From contig JAESQY010000014.1 in the NCBI GenBank assembly GCA_016764915.1, positions 1 through 50,473 of the forward strand: a stretch of DNA of 50,473 nucleotides, given 5' to 3'. The notes beneath the pieces are model-generated. The model saw only the letters and a list, made by a program, of their open reading frames with translations. It was not told the origin of the DNA and made no database searches. The position numbers and the translations under genes were made by a program. Below are positions 8,935 to 18,468 of this stretch, in pieces (within the stretch, counting starts at the first letter, position 1; each line of letters starts with the position of its first letter). The stretch is from Aliivibrio sp. (GTDB taxonomy: Bacteria > Pseudomonadota > Gammaproteobacteria > Enterobacterales > Vibrionaceae).

Positions 8935-10491
8935 CTAAGGCAATTTGACATCGGTTAGGTCGTCGGCAGCAGAGACATTTTTCATCTCTCCGGCTACGAT
9001 TTCAGCTAAAGGGCCAAGGATAACTTGCAGATTGTTATCACCCAGTTTCACTACACCTTTTGCACCTAAACGTTTCAGTACCGCTTCATCAACGATTGAA
9101 CGATCTTTCAATGTTAAACGTAGACGAGTAATACAGGCATCTATTGTGGTCAAGTTGTCATGACCACCTAGCGCTTTTAAGTATTGACGTGCTTGTTCGC
9201 CACTTTCTACAGGTTCATTACTAACCACAGTTTCATCATCATCTTCACGGCCTGGTGACTTCAAATTGAAGGCACGAATTGCAAAGCTAAAGGTGAAGAA
9301 GTAAAGCACACCAAATCCAAGACCAATGATCAGTAGCGTGACTGGCTTAGTTGCTAGACCCCAGTTCAATACAAAGTCAATAAGACCTGCAGAGAAGCCG
9401 AAGCCATGTAGCGTACCAAACATGTTAGCAATCACTAACGATAGTCCTGTAAATACAGCATGTATTGCATACAGGCCAGGAGCAAGGAACACAAACATGA
9501 ACTCTAAAGGTTCTGTGATACCGGTTAGGAATGAACAGAATGCAACTGAGAACAGAGCGCCACCCACTTGACTGCGTTTTTCAGCTGGCGCTGCTAAGTA
9601 CATTGCAAGAGCAGCACCCGGTAGACCAAACATCATGACTGGATAGAAACCGCTCATGAATACGCCAGCACTTTTATCACCACCGAAGAAGCGGTGTAGA
9701 TCGCCAGACTTCATAGTATCAGTGATACTTGTTACTACAGCGTTAATTTCAGGAGTAACTGCATTTTTGAATTCAAACAGATGCGTTTGGCCAATAATAA
9801 GAGACTTAGCAATTGTTGGGTCAACACAAAGCTGTGTTGCACCATTAAGCAGTGCGACCGCTTCAACGTTAATAATCTGACAAGTACCCATACCGAACCA
9901 GAAGTAAGAGTTCAGAACGTGGTGAAGACCAACAGGAATAAGTCCACGGTTAAGAACACCGTAGGCAAATTGACCAATCGCGCCTGATGACGATACTGCG
10001 TGAGCAAATACGTCTAAACCATTTTGAATGACTGGCCAAACAATACCAGCAATGGCTCCGGCAGCTAGAGCAAACAGACCGGCCATAATGGGTACTAAAC
10101 GCTTACCAGAGAAGAATGCCAACCACTCAGGAAGTCGAGTCATATGGAATTTATTGTAAGAGTGACCCGCAATAATACCGGCGATAATACCACCGAAAAA
10201 TGACATATTAACGGTATCGTTTACTGAGCTTGCTGCGGCAGTTAACACAAAGTAAGCAACCGCGCCGGCTAAACCCGCGGCACCAGCACCATCTTTAGAA
10301 AGACCGATGGCGATGCCTAGTCCAAATAGTAATGGAAGTTGGCTGAAAATTGCATTACCAGCGCTTGCCATAAAGTTGATGTCTAATAGGTCAGGTTGAC
10401 CTAAACGTAACAGCAGTGCAGCAACAGGTAGTGTTGCGATAGGCAGCATTAACGCTTTACCTAACTTTTGCATGTATCCTAAAATATTCAC
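8935..10491 (-). CDS. nagE: PTS N-acetylglucosamine transporter subunit IIBC
   Basis: Membrane permease that imports N-acetylglucosamine and phosphorylates it to GlcNAc-6-P. Of 518 residues, about 1-375 form the multi-helix EIIC domain (GLPGAALAMYLAAP, GITEPLEFMF) and about 430-505 form EIIB with the phospho-Cys in TIDACITRLRLTLKD. There is no C-terminal EIIA domain, unlike the 648-residue E. coli NagE, so a separate EIIA (perhaps EIIA-Glc) must supply phosphate. Start is a GTG at 10491 with AGGGGG nine bases upstream. Divergent from nagBAC across a 266-bp region with NagC and CRP sites. Confidence 0.94.
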   Translation of the reverse strand: MNILGYMQKLGKALMLPIATLPVAALLLRLGQPDLLDINFMASAGNAIFSQLPLLFGLGIAIGLSKDGAGAAGLAGAVAYFVLTAAASSVNDTVNMSFFGGIIAGIIAGHSYNKFHMTRLPEWLAFFSGKRLVPIMAGLFALAAGAIAGIVWPVIQNGLDVFAHAVSSSGAIGQFAYGVLNRGLIPVGLHHVLNSYFWFGMGTCQIINVEAVALLNGATQLCVDPTIAKSLIIGQTHLFEFKNAVTPEINAVVTSITDTMKSGDLHRFFGGDKSAGVFMSGFYPVMMFGLPGAALAMYLAAPAEKRSQVGGALFSVAFCSFLTGITEPLEFMFVFLAPGLYAIHAVFTGLSLVIANMFGTLHGFGFSAGLIDFVLNWGLATKPVTLLIIGLGFGVLYFFTFSFAIRAFNLKSPGREDDDETVVSNEPVESGEQARQYLKALGGHDNLTTIDACITRLRLTLKDRSIVDEAVLKRLGAKGVVKLGDNNLQVILGPLAEIVAGEMKNVSAADDLTDVKLP

Positions 10492-10586
10492 CTTTAAGTT
10501 CCCCCTATAAGGATTTTTTAATTTAGCGATCTTTGTATTCTAATAACTTCTTTCGCTTTTCGTATTTAACAGTGTAATTCTATGCC

Positions 10587-10611
10587 ATTAAATTCGCCCC
10601 GCAAATTAAAT
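10587..10611. promoter_or_regulatory. Candidate NagC operator, nagE side
   Basis: A near-palindrome, ATTAAATTCG then CCCCG then CAAATTAAAT, with the A/T-rich arms and central CG/GC seen in NagC sites. It lies about 95 bp upstream of nagE. Paired with the site at 10683-10704 it would allow the looping repression known from E. coli nagE-nagB. Confidence 0.5.
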
Positions 10612-10621
10612 AGCGACTAAA

Positions 10622-10637
10622 TGTGATTCAAATCACC
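10622..10637. promoter_or_regulatory. CRP-cAMP binding site between nagE and nagB
   Basis: TGTGA-TTCAAA-TCACC matches the CRP consensus TGTGA-N6-TCACA in nine of ten core bases. It lies between the two NagC-like sites, the same layout as in E. coli. Confidence 0.75.
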
Positions 10638-10682
10638 TTGACGGTGCATATTTGAACTATTTTGCTAGCTAGATCATAAAAC

Positions 10683-10704
10683 TTATTTTATCATTCGAAA
10701 TAAT
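10683..10704. promoter_or_regulatory. Candidate NagC operator, nagB side
   Basis: TTATTTT...CGAAATAAT with a short centre resembles the E. coli NagC consensus closely. It lies 54-75 bp upstream of the nagB GTG start. Confidence 0.65.
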
Positions 10705-10757
10705 GCTTTTATGCAAACTCGTTTACATATTCATAAATTCTTAAATAGAGGTGTATT

Positions 10758-11558
10758 GTGCGATTAATCCCACTCTGCCAAGCAAACGAAGTCGGCCTAT
10801 GGTCAGCACGTCATATTGTCAACTGTATCAATGCTTTCGACCCTACTGAACAACGCCCATTTGTACTTGGTTTACCCACTGGCGGTACACCTTTGAATAC
10901 CTATAAACAGCTTATTAAACTTCATAAATCTGGTGAAATAAGTTTTAAACACGTGGTTACCTTCAACATGGATGAGTACATTGGTATCCCTCAAGAGCAC
11001 CCTGAGTCTTACCACACGTTCATGCATCAAAATTTCTTTAATCACATTGATATTATACCAAAAAACATCAACTTACTTGATGGGAACGCTGCAGATAATG
11101 AAGTTGAGTGTCAGCGTTATGAAGATAAGATAAAATCATATGGACGCATTAACTTGTTCATGGGCGGCGTTGGCAACGATGGTCACATCGCTTTCAATGA
11201 ACCCGCTTCTTCGCTGGCCTCTCGCACTCGTATTAAAACCCTAACTGAAGATACTCGTATTGCTAACTCACGCTTCTTTGATGGTGATATGGAGCAAGTA
11301 CCTAAATACGCACTGACCATTGGTGTAGGAACACTATTAGACTCAGCAGAGATTATGATTTTAGTCACAGGGCACAATAAAGCACTTGCCCTACAAGCTG
11401 CTGTAGAAGGCTCTGTAAACCACATGTGGACTATCTCTGCACTTCAACTGCACCCAAAATCTGTGATTGTTTGTGATGAACCATCAACTCAAGAGTTAAA
11501 AGTAAAAACAGTTAAATACTTTAAAGAGCTTGAAAAAAATAACATTAAAGACTTATAA
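10758..11558 (+). CDS. nagB: Glucosamine-6-phosphate deaminase
   Basis: Converts glucosamine 6-phosphate to fructose 6-phosphate and ammonia, the last step of amino-sugar breakdown. 266 residues, identical in length to E. coli NagB. Motifs: LGLPTGGTP phosphate loop (about 38-46), FNMDEYIG with the base Asp72, and [11 protein letters not shown] (about 139-149) with the Asp/His/Glu of the active site. Start is a GTG at 10758 behind AGAGGTG. First gene of a nagB-nagA-nagC operon (12-bp and 3-bp gaps), divergent from nagE. Confidence 0.97.
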   Translation: MRLIPLCQANEVGLWSARHIVNCINAFDPTEQRPFVLGLPTGGTPLNTYKQLIKLHKSGEISFKHVVTFNMDEYIGIPQEHPESYHTFMHQNFFNHIDIIPKNINLLDGNAADNEVECQRYEDKIKSYGRINLFMGGVGNDGHIAFNEPASSLASRTRIKTLTEDTRIANSRFFDGDMEQVPKYALTIGVGTLLDSAEIMILVTGHNKALALQAAVEGSVNHMWTISALQLHPKSVIVCDEPSTQELKVKTVKYFKELEKNNIKDL

Positions 11559-11570
11559 CGAGGAGTCATC

Positions 11571-12707
11571 ATGTACGCGCTAACCAACAGTACAATTTAT
11601 ACTGGTAGCGACGTGTTGGTCGATCACGCTGTCATTATTGATGGCGTGACTATTCACTCAGTCTGCCCAACAGCTGAGTTACCAGCAGGTATTCACACAC
11701 ACGATCTAGACGGCGCTAACCTCAGTGCTGGTTTCATTGACCTGCAACTTAACGGTTGTGGTGGTGTAATGTTGAATGACAGTGTTTCAATCGATACTCT
11801 GCAAACCATGCATTTAGCCAACTTACGCTCTGGCTGTACCAGTTTTCTGCCAACTCTTATCACCTCTTCAGATGAGGAGATGAAAAAGACCTTAACAATC
11901 GCTCGTCAGTATCATGATCAATATAAGAACCAATCACTGGGGTTACACCTTGAAGGTCCTTATCTGAATGTCAAAAGAAAAGGCATTCACAGCGTCAATT
12001 TTATTCGTCAATCCGATGACGAAATGATTGGACTCATCTGTGATAATAGCGACATCGTTGCTAAAGTTACCTTAGCTCCTGAGCTTAATGACCCCGAACA
12101 TATCGAACGCCTGTGTCAGGCTGGAATTGTCGTTTCGATTGGTCATACCGCAGCAACCTATCAACAGGCACGTAAAGGGTTTGAATCTGGCATCACGTTT
12201 GCGACCCATTTATTTAATGCCATGACCCCAATGGAAGGTCGTGAACCTGGCGTCGTAGGAGCTATTTATGACTCACCCGAAGTCTATGCTGGTGTTATTG
12301 CTGATGGCTTTCATGTCGACTATGCAAATATTCGTATTGCGCATAAAATCAAAGGTGAAAAGCTCGTATTAGTGACCGATGCCACAGCTCCAGCAGGCGC
12401 TGACATGGAATACTTTATTTTTGTGGGTAAAAAAGTATATTACAAGGATGGGAAGTGTGTTGATGAAAATGGTACACTTGGCGGTTCAGCACTCACTATG
12501 ATCGAAGCCGTTCAAAACAGTGTTGAGCATGTTGGGATCGCTTTAGATGAAGCTTTGCGTATGGCCACATTATATCCAGCTCGAGCAATCGGAATGGACA
12601 GTAAACTGGGTCGCATTAAAAAGAACTGGGTTGCAAACTTGGCCATTTTTGATCGTAACTTCAATGTAAAAGCGACTGTTGTTAATGGACAATACGAGCA
12701 AAATTAA
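11571..12707 (+). CDS. nagA: N-acetylglucosamine-6-phosphate deacetylase
   Basis: Removes acetate from GlcNAc-6-P, giving GlcN-6-P for NagB. 378 residues, amidohydrolase fold. Visible: [11 protein letters not shown] (Gln/Asn replace the HxH of other amidohydrolases, as in E. coli NagA), the metal ligand Glu in LHLEGPYLN, metal His in SIGHTAAT and ATHLFNAM, and the catalytic Asp in [16 protein letters not shown] precedes the ATG. Middle gene of nagBAC, three bases before nagC. Confidence 0.97.
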   Translation: MYALTNSTIYTGSDVLVDHAVIIDGVTIHSVCPTAELPAGIHTHDLDGANLSAGFIDLQLNGCGGVMLNDSVSIDTLQTMHLANLRSGCTSFLPTLITSSDEEMKKTLTIARQYHDQYKNQSLGLHLEGPYLNVKRKGIHSVNFIRQSDDEMIGLICDNSDIVAKVTLAPELNDPEHIERLCQAGIVVSIGHTAATYQQARKGFESGITFATHLFNAMTPMEGREPGVVGAIYDSPEVYAGVIADGFHVDYANIRIAHKIKGEKLVLVTDATAPAGADMEYFIFVGKKVYYKDGKCVDENGTLGGSALTMIEAVQNSVEHVGIALDEALRMATLYPARAIGMDSKLGRIKKNWVANLAIFDRNFNVKATVVNGQYEQN

Positions 12708-12710
12708 ACT

Positions 12711-13925
12711 ATGACTGGCGGACAAATTGGCAATGTAGATCTAGTAAAACAACTGAACAGTGCAGCTGTTTATCGACTAATCGACTTACAAGGGCCAATA
12801 TCCCGAATACAAGTTGCAGATGTGAGTCAACTCGCACCTGCAAGTGTCACTAAAATTACTCGCCAACTTCTTGAGCACGGCCTAATTAAAGAGGTTGCGC
12901 AGCAAGCATCAACAGGTGGACGTCGCGCCATATCTCTCACCACTGAGACGGCGCCCTTCCACTCTGTTGCGATTCGTTTAGGCCGAGATTATATCCAAAC
13001 TAGCTTATATGATTTGAGTGGCATGCAATTAGCCCATTCGTACCAACCTTTTCTATATCAAGATCAGCAACAACTGCTCAACGGCTTAATTGCTCATATT
13101 CGAAAATTTCTTGCCGAACATCAAACCAAACTAAAAACTTTAATTGCTTTTGGCATCACCCTTCCTGGTCTCGTAAATCCAGAGACAGGAGTAGTGGAGT
13201 ATATGCCGAATATCACCGTTGAAAAATTAGCGCTGGCTGATATCATCCGTGATAATTTTCACGCTGAATGTTTTGTTGGTAACGATGTTAGAGGAATGGC
13301 GCTCGCTGAACACTATTTCGGAGCGAGCAAAGATTGTCTAGACTCAATTTATGTCAGTGTTCATCGCGGTACTGGTGCTGGTATTATTGTCAATGGTAAG
13401 GTCTTTTTAGGCTTTAACCGTAATGTTGGCGAAATTGGTCATATACAAATAGACCCTATTGGTGATAAGTGTCAATGTGGAAATTTTGGTTGTTTAGAGA
13501 CGGTGGCATCAAATCCTGCCATTATTAACAGAGTCAATAAACTGATTGAGCAAGGATATAAAACATCCCTCTCTTCAATCCACACCATTGATATGACGGC
13601 TATTTGCAACGCGGCGAATAAAGGCGATGAACTCGCTACACAAACCTTAACCAGAGTGGGTAATCACTTAGGTAAAGCCATTGCGATGACCGTTAATATG
13701 TTTAATCCTCAAAAAGTGGTTATTGCTGGAGATATCATTCAATCTAAAGATATTGTCTTTCATGCGGTACAAAACTGCATTGAGAACCAAACATTATCAG
13801 CATTCCATACCAACCTACCTATCGTCGCTTCAAGACTCTATAAAGAACCCACTATGGGCGCATTTTCGATGATAAAACGAGCAATGCTCAACGGTATTCT
13901 ATTGCAAAAACTGCTGGAACATTAA
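12711..13925 (+). CDS. nagC: NagC, ROK-family repressor of amino-sugar genes
   Basis: 404-residue ROK repressor: N-terminal winged helix (ISRIQVADVSQLAPASVTK, about residues 24-42), then the sugar-kinase-like ROK domain with GNDVRGMALAEH, the GxGxG stretch HRGTGAGIIVNG and the zinc motif CQCGNFGCLE. It binds operators in the nagE-nagB spacer and is relieved by GlcNAc-6-P. It is co-transcribed with nagB and nagA (three-base gap), so it is autoregulated. Length and motifs fit NagC better than Mlc, given the context. Confidence 0.95.
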   Translation: MTGGQIGNVDLVKQLNSAAVYRLIDLQGPISRIQVADVSQLAPASVTKITRQLLEHGLIKEVAQQASTGGRRAISLTTETAPFHSVAIRLGRDYIQTSLYDLSGMQLAHSYQPFLYQDQQQLLNGLIAHIRKFLAEHQTKLKTLIAFGITLPGLVNPETGVVEYMPNITVEKLALADIIRDNFHAECFVGNDVRGMALAEHYFGASKDCLDSIYVSVHRGTGAGIIVNGKVFLGFNRNVGEIGHIQIDPIGDKCQCGNFGCLETVASNPAIINRVNKLIEQGYKTSLSSIHTIDMTAICNAANKGDELATQTLTRVGNHLGKAIAMTVNMFNPQKVVIAGDIIQSKDIVFHAVQNCIENQTLSAFHTNLPIVASRLYKEPTMGAFSMIKRAMLNGILLQKLLEH

Positions 13926-14032
13926 GCTTTACTCCCAATTTAACATCTACAAAGTCTATTCACATCTCAGGCTGTACTGTAAAGTATGGCTTGATTTCAT
14001 TAAATTAATAAACGTTGTAGAGAATTTTCTGT

Positions 14033-15610
14033 ATGGAACTGTTTTTCATTATTGCTGCCTTTTTTACTGGTTTCTTAGCATTAAAATGTAAACTTCCCCC
14101 TTTAGTTGGATTTTTAGTCGCTGGGTTTGCCCTACATGCTTTAGGGTTCAACTCATCGGAAACACTGGGTACTTTTGCAGATCTAGGAGTAACATTATTA
14201 CTCTTTACCATTGGATTAAAGCTTGATGTAAAAACGCTGCTCGCCAAAGAAATTTGGGCCAGTGCTACCATTCATAACCTACTCTCTACCACTTTTTTCT
14301 TTGTCGCTCTATTATGTTTCAAAATACTAGGCATCACAATGATGGCCGATTTAAACTTAGGACAGTTGTTACTGCTTGGTTTCTCTCTGTCATTTTCCAG
14401 TACTGTATTTGCGGTAAAATCACTGCAAGAAAAAGGCGAAATGAATGCCACCTATGGCAATATAGCAATAGGTATTTTGGTCATGCAAGATATCTTTGCC
14501 GTTCTATTTCTGACTATATCAACGGGCAAAACGCCTGAAATTACTGCACTCATCCTATTTACTTTGCCTCTACTCAGACCCATGTTCTATAAACTTCTTG
14601 ATTGGGTTGGACACGGAGAGATGCTGGTTTTATATGGTATATTTATCGCATTAGTCGCTGGTGCTGGCTTATTTGAATTGGTAGGTATGAAGCCAGATCT
14701 TGGTGCACTCATCCTTGGCATGTTATTAGCTGGCCACAGCAAAGCCTCTGAACTTTCAAAATCCTTGTTTAATTTAAAAGAGATGTTTCTTGTCTGCTTC
14801 TTTTTAAATATTGGTCTCTCTGCAACGCCTACTTTATCAGGCTTTATTATGGCGGTTCTCTTACTTACCCTATTGCCTATTAAAGGCGTTTTATACTATT
14901 TAGTCCTTAATAGTTTCAAATTTAGAGTCCGTACTTCTCTGCTCACCTCGTTGACGCTCTTTAACTACAGTGAATTTGGTCTTATTGTCGGTGGTCTTTC
15001 CTATAAAATGGGTTGGTTACCGGCTGACTCTCTGGTTGCTATTGCCATAGCCGTTTCGCTCTCATTTATCATATCAGCGCCTTTGAACCGATTCGGCCAC
15101 GAAATCTATTTAAAATCAATGAACTGGTTAAAAGAGCAGTCTGATGAAAAACTGAATGCTAAAGATCAACGAATCTGTTCTGGAAACTCCAAAGTACTCA
15201 TTTTGGGTATGGGAAGAATAGGTTCCGGTGCTTATGACGAGTTAAAAAAGCAGTATGGCGACACCATATTAGGCATTGAATTGGTTGAAAGTGCGGCAAT
15301 ACGTCATACAGAAGAGGGAAGAAATGTCATCAGCGGCGATGCTACTGATCCCGATTTTTGGGAAAGAATGATCGACATATCTAAAATTCAATTAATTTTG
15401 TTATCAATGCCTAACCATAAAGGTAATGAATTTGCACTTGAGCTGTTAAACAAACATAACTATCAAGGGCAGATTGCCGCTATAGCCTCATACCCTGATC
15501 AAATTACAGCACTAAAAGAGCAGGGAGTAGATGCCGCCTTTAATATTTATAACGAGGCAGGTATCGGTTTCGCTCGGCATGTAACAGAGCATCTTAAGCC
15601 CAAACTTTAA
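14033..15610 (+). CDS. CPA2 cation:proton antiporter with TrkA-N domain (KefB/YbaL-like)
   Basis: 525-residue inner-membrane protein: about residues 1-365 give a dozen hydrophobic helices of the Na+/H+ exchanger (CPA2) type, with GVTLLLFTIGLKLD and KPDLGALILGMLLAG. A cytosolic TrkA-N/RCK Rossmann domain follows from about 383 (KVLILGMGRIGSGAYDEL), which should bind NAD(H) or a nucleotide and gate transport. It resembles KefB and YbaL; the TrkA-C domain is absent. Probable K+ or Na+ efflux, ion not determinable. It is monocistronic. Confidence 0.88.
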   Translation: MELFFIIAAFFTGFLALKCKLPPLVGFLVAGFALHALGFNSSETLGTFADLGVTLLLFTIGLKLDVKTLLAKEIWASATIHNLLSTTFFFVALLCFKILGITMMADLNLGQLLLLGFSLSFSSTVFAVKSLQEKGEMNATYGNIAIGILVMQDIFAVLFLTISTGKTPEITALILFTLPLLRPMFYKLLDWVGHGEMLVLYGIFIALVAGAGLFELVGMKPDLGALILGMLLAGHSKASELSKSLFNLKEMFLVCFFLNIGLSATPTLSGFIMAVLLLTLLPIKGVLYYLVLNSFKFRVRTSLLTSLTLFNYSEFGLIVGGLSYKMGWLPADSLVAIAIAVSLSFIISAPLNRFGHEIYLKSMNWLKEQSDEKLNAKDQRICSGNSKVLILGMGRIGSGAYDELKKQYGDTILGIELVESAAIRHTEEGRNVISGDATDPDFWERMIDISKIQLILLSMPNHKGNEFALELLNKHNYQGQIAAIASYPDQITALKEQGVDAAFNIYNEAGIGFARHVTEHLKPKL

Positions 15611-15819
15611 TCTCTTACTTTCAAAATCACCTTGCTCGCTCAAAACACAACCGACGATAGATAATACTCATAAAAATTGTTATTTTTTTAAATATTATCT
15701 ACTAGCAAGGCGAATTATTAACTTATTTGCTAATTATATGTTGCTTTTTTTATTGATACTGTCAAATTGGAGTCATTAAGATTTAGTTTAGTTTAACAAT
15801 AGATTCATGAGGGATTTTT

Positions 15820-17484
15820 ATGTGTTCAATATTTGGCATCCTAGATATAAAAAGTGATGCAGCGCCACTTCGTACTTCAGCCTTAGAGATGTCAAAAGTA
15901 CTGAGACACCGTGGGCCTGACTGGTCTGGAATTTACTCATCAGAACATGCGATTCTAGCACATGAGCGTCTTGCAATCGTAGGCCTTAACAGTGGTGCCC
16001 AACCTCTGTATAGCCAAGATAAAAAACACATCTTAGCCGTTAACGGTGAAATCTATAACCATAAAGAGCTTCGTGCTGACCTTGAGTCAGACTATCAATT
16101 TCAAACCGATTCTGATTGTGAAATCATTCTTGCTCTCTATCGCGAAAAAGGTGCCGCACTTTTAGAAGACCTAAACGGTATTTTTGCTTTTATTCTTTAT
16201 GATGAAGAGACCAATGAATTCTTAATCGGTCGTGACCATATTGGGATCATTCCTTTGTATCACGGTCATGATGAACATGGTAACTACTACGTTGCTTCAG
16301 AGATGAAAGCCCTAACACCTGTTTGTAAAACCATCAGTGAGTTTCCTCCTGGTCATTTCTACTCAAGTAAACAGACAGAACCAACACAATATTATATTCG
16401 TGATTGGATGGAATACAACGCAGTGAAAGGCAACCTAACCAGTAAAGAGGATTTAACTCAAGCACTTGAAGATGCCATTAAACGCCAGCTAATGACCGAT
16501 GTACCTTACGGTGTTTTACTTTCAGGTGGATTGGATTCATCCATCACTTCGGCAGTCGCTAAACGTTTTGCTGCAATGCGTATCGAAGATGACGAACAAT
16601 CTGCCGCATGGTGGCCACAACTACACTCTTTTGCTATTGGCCTTGATGGCGCCCCTGATCTTATCGCAGCAAGAGAAGTGGCTGATAAACTTGGTACGGT
16701 TCATCATGAAATGGTCTACACCATTCAAGAAGGTTTAGATGCGCTTCGTGATGTGATTTACCACATCGAGACTTATGATGTCACCACTATTCGCGCCTCT
16801 ACACCTATGTTCTTATTAGGCCGTAAGATTAAAGCAATGGGTATTAAAATGGTGCTTTCAGGTGAAGGTGCCGACGAGATATTTGGCGGTTACTTATACT
16901 TCCACAAAGCGCCAAATGCAAAAGAGTTTCATGAAGAGACGGTACGTAAACTGCTTGCTCTGAACATGTTTGATTGTGCTCGTGCAAATAAATCTCTAGC
17001 GGCTTGGGGTGTTGAAGGGCGTGTACCTTTCTTAGATAAAGAGTTTATTGACGTTGCAATGCGCCTTAACCCAGCGGATAAAATGTGTGGCAATGGAAAA
17101 ATGGAAAAACACATCCTGCGTGAATGTTTTGAACATTATCTTCCAGAATCCATCGCATGGCGTCAGAAAGAGCAATTCTCTGATGGTGTAGGTTATAACT
17201 GGATAGATACGCTAAAAGAAACAGCGGAAGCGAAAGTAACAGATAAACAGATGGAAAGTGCTAAATTCCGCTTCCCATACAATACCCCAACCACCAAAGA
17301 GGGTTATGTATATCGCGAAATCTTTGCAGAGTTATTCCCGCTTGAAGATGCAGCAAAATGTGTCCCTGGCGGCCCTTCTGTTGCCTGTTCATCAGCAAAA
17401 GCAATAGAATGGGATGAATCGTTTAGAAACAGCGCAGACCCATCAGGTAGATCAATAAAAGCAGTTCATAACAAAGCGTACTAA
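15820..17484 (+). CDS. asnB: Asparagine synthase B (glutamine-hydrolysing)
   Basis: Makes asparagine from aspartate, glutamine and ATP. 554 residues, the E. coli AsnB length. The class II glutaminase domain starts with the catalytic Cys2 (MCSIFGI, exposed after Met removal) and includes LRHRGPDWSG and NGEIYNH. The synthetase domain has the PP-loop VLLSGGLDSSI (about 229-239) and SGEGADEIFGGY. It has an RBS-like GAGGGA before the ATG and its own terminator. The 209-bp upstream spacer is AT-rich; I see no clear operator in it. Confidence 0.97.
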   Translation: MCSIFGILDIKSDAAPLRTSALEMSKVLRHRGPDWSGIYSSEHAILAHERLAIVGLNSGAQPLYSQDKKHILAVNGEIYNHKELRADLESDYQFQTDSDCEIILALYREKGAALLEDLNGIFAFILYDEETNEFLIGRDHIGIIPLYHGHDEHGNYYVASEMKALTPVCKTISEFPPGHFYSSKQTEPTQYYIRDWMEYNAVKGNLTSKEDLTQALEDAIKRQLMTDVPYGVLLSGGLDSSITSAVAKRFAAMRIEDDEQSAAWWPQLHSFAIGLDGAPDLIAAREVADKLGTVHHEMVYTIQEGLDALRDVIYHIETYDVTTIRASTPMFLLGRKIKAMGIKMVLSGEGADEIFGGYLYFHKAPNAKEFHEETVRKLLALNMFDCARANKSLAAWGVEGRVPFLDKEFIDVAMRLNPADKMCGNGKMEKHILRECFEHYLPESIAWRQKEQFSDGVGYNWIDTLKETAEAKVTDKQMESAKFRFPYNTPTTKEGYVYREIFAELFPLEDAAKCVPGGPSVACSSAKAIEWDESFRNSADPSGRSIKAVHNKAY

Positions 17485-17509
17485 CTTTTATTTCGAAGAA
17501 AAAGATCAA

Positions 17510-17535
17510 AAAAGGCATCCTTCTGGATGCCTTTT
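17510..17535. terminator. Bidirectional terminator, asnB / rfaH
   Basis: GGCATCC-TTCT-GGATGCC with flanking A and T runs, between the convergent asnB and rfaH genes. Confidence 0.92.
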
Positions 17536-17551
17536 CTCTATTCTCATCTGA

Positions 17552-18055
17552 CTACTTATCAAACTCAATATTCTTATTCTCAACCACCACTTCCACTTTT
17601 TGGCTGATCAGTTTAATTAACAAAATCGAGCGCACTTCGCCATCGGCTTCTTTATAGACCGCTTCAACATTGGCGTAAGGGCCACTTTTGATCAATACCT
17701 CTTGCCCCTCTGTTGGAAGTAGATCTAATGTTTCTTCCTGCTCTTTCAACTGTTCAATTTGTTTAAGAGAAACAATTAATTGCGCTTCAATAACTCGAGG
17801 GAGCGGACCAATACGCACAAAATCGCTAACCCCTCGCGTGGAACGCACCGTCGTAAAGCTTGGCCCAAAGTCCACATCAAAATGAATAAATACATAACAT
17901 GGAAAAAGAGGCTCTTTAACACAGCTCTTCTTTCCCCTTATTAACTTATTCACTTCGATCTCAGGAAAGTAGCACTCTACGCCTTGATTCTCTAGATGCA
18001 ATACAGCGCGACGCTGATCCCCTCGCTTGCAATAGAGCAAATACCAGAATTTCAT
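17552..18055 (-). CDS. rfaH: RfaH, NusG-paralogue antiterminator
   Basis: 167-residue NusG-like factor that joins RNA polymerase at ops elements and promotes elongation (and translation) of long polysaccharide or envelope operons. The start MKFWYLLYCKRGDQ matches E. coli RfaH (MQSWYLLYCKRG); the longer frame to 18148 is not family-like. The N-terminal NGN domain contains GVECYFP, EPLFPCYVFIHF and TRGVSDFVR; the C-terminal KOW region holds PTEGQEVLIKSG and EADGEVRSILLIKLI. No ops site was seen in this window. Confidence 0.94.
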   Translation of the reverse strand: MKFWYLLYCKRGDQRRAVLHLENQGVECYFPEIEVNKLIRGKKSCVKEPLFPCYVFIHFDVDFGPSFTTVRSTRGVSDFVRIGPLPRVIEAQLIVSLKQIEQLKEQEETLDLLPTEGQEVLIKSGPYANVEAVYKEADGEVRSILLIKLISQKVEVVVENKNIEFDK

Positions 18056-18468
18056 AATTAATCTGACTCCGATGACACGGGTTAATTCTCCCTGTAATCC
18101 TAACAGCTTCAAACTGAGATAAAAACAACTCAAACACAACTCATTCAAACATCTAACAGTAGTAAGTTACCAAATGTTAAAATGTAAAAACCATTAACAG
18201 ACGATTATTTTGGAGTAAAAAACCAACAATACAATAATTAGCCAGTTTAATACACTAGTTATAACGTCATATTCAGCACTAAAATAATGCAAGCCATCTA
18301 AATTAGGTACAAATCGTTTTGTTGGATATTCGTACATCACTCAGTTAATCAGCAGCTTACCATGTAGCAGAAAAGTAACGAGAATAAATGCATTTGCAGG
18401 TTTATAACCCAGATAGTATAACTTTACCCACATTTATATCGAATAATAAGCCTAAGAGAGAGTGTTAT
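18056..18468. other. Divergent promoter region, rfaH / dtp
   Basis: 413 bp of AT-rich non-coding DNA between the RfaH ATG and the peptide transporter ATG. Frames reach into it from both sides but look unlike the protein families. I see no strong hairpin or known operator; a TGTAAA-N6-TAACAG stretch near 18182 is at best a weak TyrR-like half match. Confidence 0.5.

Noticed and set aside
18182..18200. TGTAAA-N6-TAACAG as a TyrR box upstream of dtp
   Set aside because: Right half matches poorly and nearby genes have no aromatic amino acid link.
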